Assembly: GCA_035063885.1 (NCBI GenBank)
Contig: JAPSFM010000066.1
Coordinates: forward strand, 1-28,602
Direction of reading: 5' to 3'
Source: CAADGY01 sp900696665
GTDB taxonomy: Bacteria > Acidobacteriota > Terriglobia > Bryobacterales > Bryobacteraceae
DNA: 28,602 nt
The notes below the pieces were generated by a model. That model was not told the origin of the DNA and did not search any database. It saw only the letters and a list, made by a program, of their open reading frames with translations. The position numbers and the translations under genes are program-made. Positions within the stretch are counted from its first letter, which is position 1. Each line of letters opens with the position of its first letter. Shown piece by piece: positions 17,437 through 24,762 of the stretch.

Positions 17437-17667
17437 TCATCCCCTACGCGGAAGTACGCATCCGCAGGAATGGCACACCGCCGCGCCGGGGTCGAGTACT
17501 TGCGCACAATACGCACAGCGCATCACTCCATCGGGCGGAAGTTTACGTAGCGGAATGATGTCTTCTCCTGGTACGAACATCGTTCCGCAGGAGTGGCAGA
17601 CGGCTGCGTTCCGGTCCACCACCTGTTCGCAGTGTTTACATATCCAGACTTCTTGTGCTACTGGCAT
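17437..17667 (-). CDS. Small double zinc-ribbon protein
   Basis: A 76-residue protein made of two similar zinc ribbons. The first has CKHC (10-13) and CHSCG (24-28), the second CAYC (51-54) and CHSCG (65-69). The repeats are exactly 41 residues apart and share the pattern CxxC-x-QV-x-D-x2-AAVCHSCG, which points to internal duplication. It has no signal peptide or membrane segment. The ATG at 17667 lacks an obvious ribosome site. The stop lies nine bases before the IclR start, so the two are very likely co-transcribed. The strict cysteine conservation and operon position argue it is a real gene. The function is unknown; similar ribbons occur in adaptor and nucleic-acid-associated proteins. Confidence 0.7.
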   Translation of the reverse strand: MPVAQEVWICKHCEQVVDRNAAVCHSCGTMFVPGEDIIPLRKLPPDGVMRCAYCAQVLDPGAAVCHSCGCVLPRRG

Positions 17668-17711
17668 TGGTATGCACTCCCGCTGGCGCGCGAATCACTT
17701 CAGTGGGCGCT

Positions 17712-17772
17712 AACCGATTCAATATTAGCCCAAAAGAACCGAATATTCAAGCATTTTAGAACCGAAACTCTG
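17712..17772. promoter_or_regulatory. Triple AACCGA repeat, candidate IclR operator region
   Basis: Three AACCGA copies in the same direction start at 17712, 17737 and 17760, spaced 25 and 23 bases. The middle copy runs into the perfect palindrome GAATATTC (17741-17748), and the first is followed by AATATT. The block sits in the 132-base spacer between the divergent zinc-ribbon/IclR pair and the metallohydrolase gene, just upstream of its TATAAT. That is a fitting place for an operator, but binding is inferred only from position. Confidence 0.4.
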
Positions 17773-17786
17773 ATACTTTCTTCTGA

Positions 17787-17792
17787 TATAAT
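17787..17792 (+). promoter_or_regulatory. Candidate -10 box for leaderless gene at 17800
   Basis: A perfect TATAAT, seven bases before ATG 17800, would place the transcription start on the A of the start codon. There is no Shine-Dalgarno sequence before the ATG. Confidence 0.5.
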
Positions 17793-17799
17793 CCCGGCC

Positions 17800-19014
17800 A
17801 TGATTCGACGCGCTTTTCTGGCATCGGGCGCCGCAGGGGCCGTTATGCAATCTCTGTCCGGCCAGCGTTCTCAGCGGCGATACGACATCCTCATCCGGAA
17901 CGGTGAAGTTTGCGACCCCGGCCGCAATTTCCGCCAGCAGGCCGACGTCGCAGTCCTGGATGGGAAAATCGCCGCCATCGAACAGAATATTCCCGCCGAT
18001 CGGGCCCTGGATGTGATCGATGCCAAAGGGCTATACGTTACCCCCGGCCTGGTGGATCTGCATACGCATTGCTTTTACGGAGCTGGCGGAGTCAGCATTG
18101 AAGCGGACCCCATCTCCGCCCGCTCCGGCACCACGACGTGGGTGGATGCCGGCAGTTTCGCCTATGACCAGGTGACCGGCTTCCGCCGCTTTGCGGTAGA
18201 CACATCACGCACAAGAATTTTCGGCTATATGCATCTCTATCCGCCTCTGAGCAACCCGGATGTGGATGTCGTCAAGTATGTGCGGAGCGGTGTACGGCGC
18301 ACGGGCGAGGCTGCAATCGCCAATCGCGACATTGTGCTCGGCATCAAGGTATTTGTCGGCTCGAACATGAACGGCCGCTATAGCTACGATTTCCTGAAAA
18401 TCGCCCGCGAGTTGGGCGACGAGTTCAAACTACCGCTGATGGCGCACATCAGTTTAGCTCCTCCTGAAATCCACCAGGTGCTCGAGTTGCTCCGCGCCGG
18501 CGACGTGGTCACACATTGCAATAACGGGCACACGCTCGGTATCGTTGACAGCGGCTACTCACCAAAGTTGGGGCAACTGAAGCCCGGTGTAGCGGAAGCG
18601 AGGGCGCGGGGCATTCTGTTTGACGTGGGCCACGGCGCGGGCAGTTTCAATTTCAACGCTGCCCGGACGGCGATCCACGCAGGCTTCCTGCCGGACTGCA
18701 TCTCGACCGATCTGCATTCGGCCTGCGTCAACGGTCCCACTTATGACCTGCCCACTACCATGACCAAGTACCTCTACCTGGGGTTGAGCTTCGACGATGT
18801 GCTGCTGCGCACAACGGCGAATCCGGCGAAAGTCGTCGGGCGGCTTCCGGGAATGGGATCGTTGACCGTGGGAGGCCCGGCTGATGTCGCCCTGCTGGAG
18901 ATGCAGAGGGGTGACTTCCGTCTGGTTGATTCGCAGAGAAATGTGGTTCAGGTAAACGAAAAAGTTGTCAGCCGCCTGACTATCTGCCGCGGAAAACGCC
19001 TCACCGCCGTGTAG
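17800..19014 (+). CDS. Tat-exported amidohydrolase/deacetylase family metallohydrolase (dihydroorotase-like)
   Basis: A 404-residue amidohydrolase-superfamily enzyme. The N-terminus MIRRAFLASGAAGAVM is a short twin-arginine signal, suggesting a periplasmic site. The binuclear metal centre reads clearly: HTH (His88, His90), carboxylated Lys183 (GIKVFVGS), His216 (MAHIS), His239 (VTHCNNGH) and Asp304 (STDLHS). Flanking beta-sandwich segments are YDILIRNGEV at the start and GSLTVGGPADVALL near the end. This subgroup, related to Atu3266-type deacetylases, cleaves acyl or ester bonds rather than dihydroorotate. ATG 17800 is chosen over upstream open frame because the Tat signal starts there and a TATAAT lies 7 nt before it. 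It is divergent from the zinc-ribbon/IclR genes and may be under IclR control. Confidence 0.82.
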   Translation: MIRRAFLASGAAGAVMQSLSGQRSQRRYDILIRNGEVCDPGRNFRQQADVAVLDGKIAAIEQNIPADRALDVIDAKGLYVTPGLVDLHTHCFYGAGGVSIEADPISARSGTTTWVDAGSFAYDQVTGFRRFAVDTSRTRIFGYMHLYPPLSNPDVDVVKYVRSGVRRTGEAAIANRDIVLGIKVFVGSNMNGRYSYDFLKIARELGDEFKLPLMAHISLAPPEIHQVLELLRAGDVVTHCNNGHTLGIVDSGYSPKLGQLKPGVAEARARGILFDVGHGAGSFNFNAARTAIHAGFLPDCISTDLHSACVNGPTYDLPTTMTKYLYLGLSFDDVLLRTTANPAKVVGRLPGMGSLTVGGPADVALLEMQRGDFRLVDSQRNVVQVNEKVVSRLTICRGKRLTAV

Positions 19015-19030
19015 CGCCGCGCGACCTGAA

Positions 19031-19036
19031 TACAAT
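19031..19036 (+). promoter_or_regulatory. Candidate -10 box for leaderless gene at 19043
   Basis: TACAAT with six bases to ATG 19043 repeats the spacing seen at galU, 3892 and 17800. It lies in the 28-base gap after the metallohydrolase stop and would allow separate transcription of the next gene. Confidence 0.4.
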
Positions 19037-19042
19037 GGGTGA

Positions 19043-19468
19043 ATGGCACAGGCGAGAGGCTTGCGAGCACTCATTCGCTGGACTTGGGTCGTTGCGGTGG
19101 TGGCGCTTTTGTACACGGCCTCGGTGTTCGTTTTGCGCTGGCGGCACAACCGTGCCGCCGTCGAGGCCATTGAGCGTAGCCGTGCGGAGGCCGACCGCAA
19201 GATTGTCGAGCAGTACGGGGCGGACGAACTAAAAATCCTGACCTTTTATGCCAGCCCGGGTTTGCTCAAACGCGGCGATACGGGGTTGCTGTGCTACGGG
19301 GTCCTAAACGCCAAATCCGTTCGCATTGAGCCGGGCGTGGAGGAGATTCATCCGGCGCTCAGCCGCTGTGTCGAGGTGAAGCCCGGCGCCACAACCACGT
19401 ACACGCTCTCGGCCGCGGACGATTCGGGCAAGGCCGTTTCGCAGACCGTCGAAGTGCGCGTTCAGTAA
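19043..19468 (+). CDS. Single-pass membrane protein with small beta-rich extracytoplasmic domain
   Basis: Not recognised. The 141 residues show a basic start (MAQARGLRALIR), one hydrophobic membrane segment (about 12-32, WTWVVAVVALLYTASVFVLRW), a charged helical linker (about 33-60, rich in Arg and Glu) and a beta-rich C-terminal part (about 60-141). The end, TTYTLSAADDSGKAVSQTVEVRV, resembles an immunoglobulin-like or PKD-like fold. Two cysteines (in LLCYG and SRCVEV) could pair. The positive-inside pattern suggests the domain faces the periplasm. It ends nine bases before the convergent pntB stop. A role in envelope structure or protein contact is possible, but nothing more specific is supported. 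Confidence 0.6.
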   Translation: MAQARGLRALIRWTWVVAVVALLYTASVFVLRWRHNRAAVEAIERSRAEADRKIVEQYGADELKILTFYASPGLLKRGDTGLLCYGVLNAKSVRIEPGVEEIHPALSRCVEVKPGATTTYTLSAADDSGKAVSQTVEVRVQ

Positions 19469-19477
19469 ACGTACCCG

Positions 19478-20848
19478 CTATACGCGTTGTGCGGCGAGAC
19501 TCTTGTTCATTTCGCTTAACACCGCTTTGGCGTCGCCAAACAGCATCAGGGTTTTGTTCATGTAATAGAGTTCGTTCTCGATGCCCGCAAACCCTGGATT
19601 CATACTTCGCTTGATGACCATTACGGTGCGGGCCTTGTCGGCATCGAGGATCGGCATTCCATAAATGGGGCTGCTGCTGTCGGTGCGTGCGGCGGGGTTC
19701 ACGACATCGTTCGCGCCCACCACCAGTACGGCATCCGCCTGAGCAAATTCGGGATTGATCTCGTCCAACTCGGACAGCCGGTCATAGGGTATGTCGGCTT
19801 CGGCCAGCAACACATTCATATGCCCCGGCATACGTCCCGCCACCGGATGGATGGCAAATTTAACCTCGACGCCCAATTTCGTCAGGCGGTCATACAACTC
19901 CCGGATTTTGTACTGCGCCTGTGCTACGGCCATGCCGTAACCGGGAACGATAATCACCAGCCTTGCCGCTTCCAGAATTTCCGCCGCCTCTTCGGGCTCG
20001 GCGGAACGCACCGGGCGTTTCTCGGCCGCACCGCCTTGCGTTCTGACCTGCCCGAACGCCCCGAACAGCACGTTGGCGAACGATCGGTTCATGGCCCGGC
20101 ACATTACTATGGAGAGAATCAACCCTGAGGCGCCGTCCAGGGCTCCCGCAATCACCAGCAGGTAGTTGTCGAGCGCAAACCCCATGAAACTGGCAGCCAG
20201 ACCGGCATAGGAATTGAGCAGTGCGATCACCGTGGGCATGTCGGCGCCGCCAATGGGGACGATCAGCATGATGCCAAACAGCAACGCAAGCACAGAAAGA
20301 ACAGGGAACGCCCAGGTAGCCGACGGATTCGCAATCAGATATATTCCGGCCAATGCCGCGGCGGCGAACACCGACAGGTTCACGATGTTCTGTCCTTTAT
20401 ATACAAGGGGGCGGCCCGGCAGAATCTCCTGAAGCTTGCCGAACGCCATCAGACTGCCGGTAAAAGTGAGGTAACCGAGAAGCACCTCGATTACCAGCGC
20501 TCCCAGAATGAAGCCGTGTTGCGGATGCTTGTAGAACTCGGCGGTCCCGATCAGCGCGGCTGCTAGCGCTCCGAAGGCATGGGAGATCGCAGTTCGCTGC
20601 GGCACAGCCGTCATTGGCATCAGGTAGGCCAGCGGAATCCCGATGGCCGAACCCAGAGCGAAACCAGCGAGAATCCATTCATAATCCACTACCTCATGAC
20701 GCAACAGTGTCCCGGCGACGGCAAGAAGCATCCCGAGTTCGCCCGCCTTGACACCTCGACGCGCGGTAGCTGGAGCGCTCATCCACTTCAGCGCCAGAAC
20801 GAAGAGCACTGCCGCGGCAATATAGCTGAAGGAAACCATAACGGGCAT
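19478..20848 (-). CDS. pntB: NAD(P) transhydrogenase subunit beta
   Basis: The NADP(H)-binding membrane subunit of the proton-translocating transhydrogenase, which uses proton entry to move hydride from NADH to NADP+. It has 456 residues, normal for the family. About residues 1-260 hold multiple membrane helices, and 290-456 the NADP domain. Conserved segments are IIVPGYGMAVAQAQ (dinucleotide loop), HPVAGRMPGHMNVLLAEA and VVGANDVVNPAART, followed by SPIYGMPIL. The ATG overlaps the pntAB stop as TAATG, so the two subunits are translationally coupled. The NAD-binding alpha-1 subunit (pntAA) is not upstream here. Confidence 0.94.
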   Translation of the reverse strand: MPVMVSFSYIAAAVLFVLALKWMSAPATARRGVKAGELGMLLAVAGTLLRHEVVDYEWILAGFALGSAIGIPLAYLMPMTAVPQRTAISHAFGALAAALIGTAEFYKHPQHGFILGALVIEVLLGYLTFTGSLMAFGKLQEILPGRPLVYKGQNIVNLSVFAAAALAGIYLIANPSATWAFPVLSVLALLFGIMLIVPIGGADMPTVIALLNSYAGLAASFMGFALDNYLLVIAGALDGASGLILSIVMCRAMNRSFANVLFGAFGQVRTQGGAAEKRPVRSAEPEEAAEILEAARLVIIVPGYGMAVAQAQYKIRELYDRLTKLGVEVKFAIHPVAGRMPGHMNVLLAEADIPYDRLSELDEINPEFAQADAVLVVGANDVVNPAARTDSSSPIYGMPILDADKARTVMVIKRSMNPGFAGIENELYYMNKTLMLFGDAKAVLSEMNKSLAAQRV

Positions 20849-21141
20849 TACGGTTTCCTCTCCTGCTTCTTGAACATCTTCAGCATCCGGTCTGTGATCA
20901 GGTATCCGCTTACCACGTTGATGGTCGCGGTGGTTACCGCGATGAATCCCAGCACCCTGCTGAATGTGGAAGCATTTTCCTCACCGGCAATCAAAATGGC
21001 ACCCACTACGGAGATCGCCGAGATGGCATTCGTCAGCGACATCAACGGCGTATGCAGAAGAGGGGAAACCCGGCGAATCAACTCCAGCCCCAGAAAAGCG
21101 GCGAGAATGAAAACGTAGATCCCCAGTTCGTGAACAGGCAT
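20848..21141 (-). CDS. pntAB: NAD(P) transhydrogenase subunit alpha part 2 (membrane part)
   Basis: A 97-residue integral membrane subunit matching the separate alpha-2 polypeptide of three-subunit transhydrogenases. Hydrophobic helices lie at about 5-22, 32-52 and 60-82. The conserved HTPLMSLTNAISAISVVGA segment (30-48) contributes to the proton channel. ATG 21141 has an AAGGAG site about seven bases upstream. It overlaps pntB by one base (TAATG). In most bacteria pntAA precedes this gene in the same operon. Here the 159 bases before it are an intergenic spacer shared with a divergent amidohydrolase gene, so the complex must take its NAD domain from another locus. Confidence 0.92.
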   Translation of the reverse strand: MPVHELGIYVFILAAFLGLELIRRVSPLLHTPLMSLTNAISAISVVGAILIAGEENASTFSRVLGFIAVTTATINVVSGYLITDRMLKMFKKQERKP

Positions 21142-21254
21142 GTCCAGCTCCTTCGAGTCGAATTCAGACTAGATCTTCGTGGAAGTGTAACATTCAGGAC
21201 GGCCGAAGACCATGAAAACAAGCGTATTTACAAACCGGGCCTATTTATCTGGAT

Positions 21255-21260
21255 TACAAT
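21255..21260 (+). promoter_or_regulatory. Candidate -10 box for the amidohydrolase gene
   Basis: TACAAT lies 40 bases before ATG 21301, in the divergent spacer shared with pntAB. A TTTACA at 21227-21232 is too far (22 bases) for a standard -35. An AAAGGAG site follows at 21284-21290. This gene therefore has a normal leader, unlike those with the hexamer next to the ATG. Confidence 0.35.
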
Positions 21261-21300
21261 CGTGTTTTAGTTTTCTTAACCTAAAAGGAGTCCTCTCATC

Positions 21301-22512
21301 ATGTCGAACCGAACGTCGCGAAGGACTTTTCTTGGAGTTGCAAGTGCCGCAGCCGCGGCCGGCTCGTGCTCCAGACCGGAGAGATTGGCTCAGTCACAAA
21401 AAGCCGCAGCGAACAGACTCGCCCTCGAAGAATTCCAGCCGAAAAGCATGCTGGTGGTGCCTGAGCACCCCGTCAAGCGGGCACGTTTTCCAGTGATTGA
21501 TGTGCACACGCACATCTCGAGTATCTTCCGCTCCCGCCGCTCGGCTCCGCCCATCGACCGTGAAACAGCTCTGAAGCAACTGGACGAAATCGCCAAGTGG
21601 ACCAAAGAGATCAACCTTGTGCGCATTATCAACGTGACCGGGGGCTGGGGCGACGACCTAAAGCGGAATGTCAACGACCTCCAGGAGCGCTACAACGGCC
21701 ATTTTGTCACCTGCACAACGCCAGCATGGGACAGGATACGCGAGCAGAACTACCCCAAGTGGCAGGCCGACGAGCTCGCCAATTCCAGGAAGAGCGGCGC
21801 GGTGGGATTGAAGATTCTGAAGACCCTGGGCCTGTACCTACGGGAAAACGGCCGGGAAGGGCCTCTTGTAAAGATCGACGACCCGCGCTTTGACCCTATG
21901 TGGGAACAGGCGGGAGCGCTCAAGATGCCCGTGTTTATCCACGTCGCGGATCCGGATGCGTTCTTTACGCCCACAGATCGTTTCAATGAACGATGGGAAG
22001 AGTTGGGCAACCATCCCGACTGGTCGTTTTACGGAAAGGATTTTCCACCCAAACCGGAACTGCTGGCCGCGCGGAACCGCATTGTCGCGCGGCACCCGAA
22101 AACGCAGTTTATCGGCCTGCACGTAGCGAATCATCCCGAGAACCTCGATGAAGTAAGCGCCTGGTTGAAGCAGTACCCGAACCTCCATTGCGAGATCGGC
22201 GCCCGGTTGGGTGAAATCGGCCGGCAGCCGCGCCGGGCGCACAAGTTCTTCGAGCAGTTTCAGGACCGGATCATGTTCGGAACCGATGGCACGCCCAACG
22301 GCAAAGAGGTTCCCCAGCAGGATCTTGTGCCCGCAATGTATCAGGCCTATTTCCGCTTTCTCGAAACATTGGACGAGTACTTCGACTATGCTCCGAGCGC
22401 CACACCCCCGCAAGGCCGGTGGCGCATTTACGGTATCGGGCTGCCGGATTCAATTCTAAAGAAGGTGTATCACAACAACGCCGCCCGCTTGCTCGGTTGG
22501 AAAACGGTGTAA
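21301..22512 (+). CDS. Tat-exported amidohydrolase_2 family protein, possible lipoprotein
   Basis: A 403-residue TIM-barrel metallohydrolase (PF04909 type). The N-terminus MSNRTSRRTFLGVASAAAAAGSC has a strong twin-arginine motif (SRRTFL). The AGSC at 20-23 is a weak lipobox, so it could be lipid-anchored after export. Metal-site residues: DVHTH (His69, His71), VFIHVADP (His214), FIGLHVANHPE (His274) and MFGTDG (Asp329). This set fits decarboxylase or hydrolase members that use one metal. ATG 21301 is the start of the Tat signal and follows AAGGAG by about ten bases. It is divergent from pntAB and stands alone; the 147 bases after it hold no gene I can support. The substrate is unknown; members act on lactones, acids and aromatic carboxylates. 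Confidence 0.8.
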   Translation: MSNRTSRRTFLGVASAAAAAGSCSRPERLAQSQKAAANRLALEEFQPKSMLVVPEHPVKRARFPVIDVHTHISSIFRSRRSAPPIDRETALKQLDEIAKWTKEINLVRIINVTGGWGDDLKRNVNDLQERYNGHFVTCTTPAWDRIREQNYPKWQADELANSRKSGAVGLKILKTLGLYLRENGREGPLVKIDDPRFDPMWEQAGALKMPVFIHVADPDAFFTPTDRFNERWEELGNHPDWSFYGKDFPPKPELLAARNRIVARHPKTQFIGLHVANHPENLDEVSAWLKQYPNLHCEIGARLGEIGRQPRRAHKFFEQFQDRIMFGTDGTPNGKEVPQQDLVPAMYQAYFRFLETLDEYFDYAPSATPPQGRWRIYGIGLPDSILKKVYHNNAARLLGWKTV

Positions 22513-22659
22513 ATTCGGGTCAAGGATCCGGAACAGGCAACCGCGTCACGCAACGCTCCAGCATCTCACGGTTCGTGAAAACAAGGGTGCCCGTATCCGT
22601 CCCGCGCATCAGGCCGGCACGGACGCATTCAACTGCCCTGGCTCGCTAACACCAAAAAT

Positions 22660-24669
22660 TCAGCGGGTAAATTGGTCTTCCAGCTTCTTCACCATTTCAA
22701 GCGCTGTGCGTACTTCGACCGCGGGCTGTAGGCGCAAGGCATCTTCCAATTGTGCCCGCGCCTCCGCCCAGCGCTTGCGCCGTGCCAGATACAGTCCGTA
22801 GTTGTAGCGCGCACCCGCATAAGCAGCATCGAGCTCAATCGCCAGCTTGAAATGCCGCGCGGCCTTTGCCTCTTCGCCCAGCTGCTCGAGCACAACAGCC
22901 AGGTTGTTGTGCGCCGCGGCAAAATCCGGGCGCAGCCGGATCGCTTCGCGAAATGCGGTGGCAGATGCCTGCCGGTTGCCCCAGCGCGAAAGGGCTACGC
23001 CAAGATTCAAGTGAGCTTCTGGTGTCTCCGGATTCACTTGCATGGCGCGGCGCCATGCCGCCATTGCTTTCTCCGGTTTCCCCCCTGCGTCATACGCGGA
23101 GCCCAGTACATTCCAGGTCTCGACACTTTCGCTGTCTAATTCCGCCGCTTTCTCAAGAATAGCGATCGCGCGATTATGATCGCCGGCAGCGTGGAGAGCC
23201 GAGCCGAGTCCCCGTGCGGCAGAAGGGAAATTTGGATCGCGCTCCATCGCCTGTTCGTAGTAGCGTACCGCGTCGCGGTGCTTGCCCACGTTGCGCAACG
23301 CCTCCGCTAATTCGAAATAGAACGGCGCTTCTTTCGGCCTGAACTTCTCCAGAGCCTTTTGAAGGCGCGGAATTCCTTCCCGCAAGTTTGCGCTTTCACG
23401 AATCTGTGCGGCAGCCAGGTACAGTTCATCAAGCTTAGACAGCTTCCGCGGGTAAAGCGGAACAACTCTTCCCAGGTGTGTATGCTCGCCGGCTTCATGC
23501 ACTTCACGTTTCGGCGCCAATAGATCCCCCGGGAGCGGTGTCCGGCGGATCAGGTGTTCGGTCATGACGACATGTACGGCATCATCCGTTCGCCGTTTGG
23601 GCATGTGGCATCCGGTGCAGCCGTCTGTGACCGGCGTTCGATGCCGCACGTTTTCGTGACATCCCTGGCAGATGGAAGCGATGCGCGTGCGGGCTGCTTC
23701 GCCGCGGTCCACATCGTGCGGATTGTGACAAGTGGTACAGGTCAACTGTTCCCCGCTCTTGCGATAGCAGGCGGATTTGAGAAATTGATAACCGGCGTTT
23801 ACGACCTCGAAGGTCTCCGCGCGGCCCGCCTCCGGTGCCAGATCGAGATGCAACATATAGTCGCCGAGTGGTTCGCCGGGCCGGTAGGAAAAGGCATCCC
23901 GCTGATAGCGGCGTACCGCATAGGGCAGACGCCGCGAAGTCGACTCGAGATGGCATTGCAAACATACTTCGAGTTGCCGTGCGTGGTTGAGGCGGGCCGG
24001 ATTCACGATCTCCGCCCGTAGACGATCCCGCCCTGCTCCGCGCCGTGCTGCTTCCGCGTGCGAACTGCCCGGTCCGTGGCAGCGCTGACAGTCGATGCCT
24101 TCCGGTATGCGCCCGCGGAACCGTGCCGGTTTCCCGAATCTGGCTGCGCCGTTTTCCATTTCCGGGTATCCGTTGTGGCAGAACATGCAGTCGAAGCCGA
24201 TCTCCCGGCGGAAATCAGCCTGGTCCGGCCGGTCGTAGCCGGGGGCCATTGCCCATTTGCCTCCGCCCTCGGCATAGCGGGCGAGCGGCAGCGCGAGGAG
24301 ACGGCCATCGGACGCACGCGAAACATAGCTTCTGGCGTGATTGCCGGACCCTAGCACGTAGTCGATCCGCTTTTCCTCTATATTGAACTCCAGTCCGTTT
24401 GCTTCCTGCTGCCACCGCCGGAGAAACAGTTCGGCGCCGCGCCGCACAACCGCGTAGTATCGATCGGAGGCTTCGTGATAGTAGGACCCATCCGGCGCGT
24501 GATCTCCTGTCACGCGATGAAACGAACGGCCCATGCCGGTTTGCTCATAGGTCTTCGCAATCACCGGGTGACATGCGGCGCATTCCGAGGCGTCCGTGTA
24601 GGTGGGCTGTCCGGAAAATGCACCTGTGGCACAAAACAACATGCAGAACCACACCCCCAGCCGCCGCAT
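22660..24669 (-). CDS. Exported seven-heme c-type cytochrome with C-terminal TPR array
   Basis: A 669-residue periplasmic electron-transfer protein. A signal peptide spans about 1-20 (MRRLGVWFCMLFCATGAFSG). Seven CxxCH heme-binding motifs follow at residues 30, 161, 194, 236, 311, 334 and 351 (CAACH, CMFCH, CQRCH, CLQCH, CTTCH, CQGCH, CTGCH). The spacing resembles cytochrome c554/doubled-CxxCH proteins. From about residue 410 to 660 are six or seven TPR units, for example YFELAEALRNVGKHRDAVRY and AHLNLGVALSRWGNRQASA, probably for protein contacts. Start choice: the frame opens at 24696, but Met at 24669 begins the signal peptide and has a TACAGT six bases upstream, suggesting a leaderless message. 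It is divergent from the ceramidase-like gene. The electron partners are unknown. Confidence 0.88.
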   Translation of the reverse strand: MRRLGVWFCMLFCATGAFSGQPTYTDASECAACHPVIAKTYEQTGMGRSFHRVTGDHAPDGSYYHEASDRYYAVVRRGAELFLRRWQQEANGLEFNIEEKRIDYVLGSGNHARSYVSRASDGRLLALPLARYAEGGGKWAMAPGYDRPDQADFRREIGFDCMFCHNGYPEMENGAARFGKPARFRGRIPEGIDCQRCHGPGSSHAEAARRGAGRDRLRAEIVNPARLNHARQLEVCLQCHLESTSRRLPYAVRRYQRDAFSYRPGEPLGDYMLHLDLAPEAGRAETFEVVNAGYQFLKSACYRKSGEQLTCTTCHNPHDVDRGEAARTRIASICQGCHENVRHRTPVTDGCTGCHMPKRRTDDAVHVVMTEHLIRRTPLPGDLLAPKREVHEAGEHTHLGRVVPLYPRKLSKLDELYLAAAQIRESANLREGIPRLQKALEKFRPKEAPFYFELAEALRNVGKHRDAVRYYEQAMERDPNFPSAARGLGSALHAAGDHNRAIAILEKAAELDSESVETWNVLGSAYDAGGKPEKAMAAWRRAMQVNPETPEAHLNLGVALSRWGNRQASATAFREAIRLRPDFAAAHNNLAVVLEQLGEEAKAARHFKLAIELDAAYAGARYNYGLYLARRKRWAEARAQLEDALRLQPAVEVRTALEMVKKLEDQFTR

Positions 24670-24675
24670 GGCGGT

Positions 24676-24681
24676 ACTGTA
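24676..24681 (-). promoter_or_regulatory. Candidate -10 box for leaderless cytochrome gene
   Basis: On the minus strand TACAGT is followed by six bases and the ATG at 24669. The hexamer is one base weaker than those at the other four genes, but the spacing is the same. Confidence 0.35.
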
Positions 24682-24762
24682 CCATAGCTGCAACATGCGG
24701 GTTTGGCCGAACCTGTGTTATCTCTATTGAAACGTCAGTTGCAGAATTGGAAGGGAGAACGG

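Noticed and set aside
21142..21300. Possible remnant of pntAA in the spacer before pntAB
   Set aside because: No stretch encodes the NAD-binding motif or any PntAA-like sequence. It holds only promoter-like and ribosome-site elements.
22513..22659. Possible small gene or terminator between the amidohydrolase and the cytochrome
   Set aside because: The convergent 147-base spacer shows no coding pattern of its own and no GC hairpin with a T-run.
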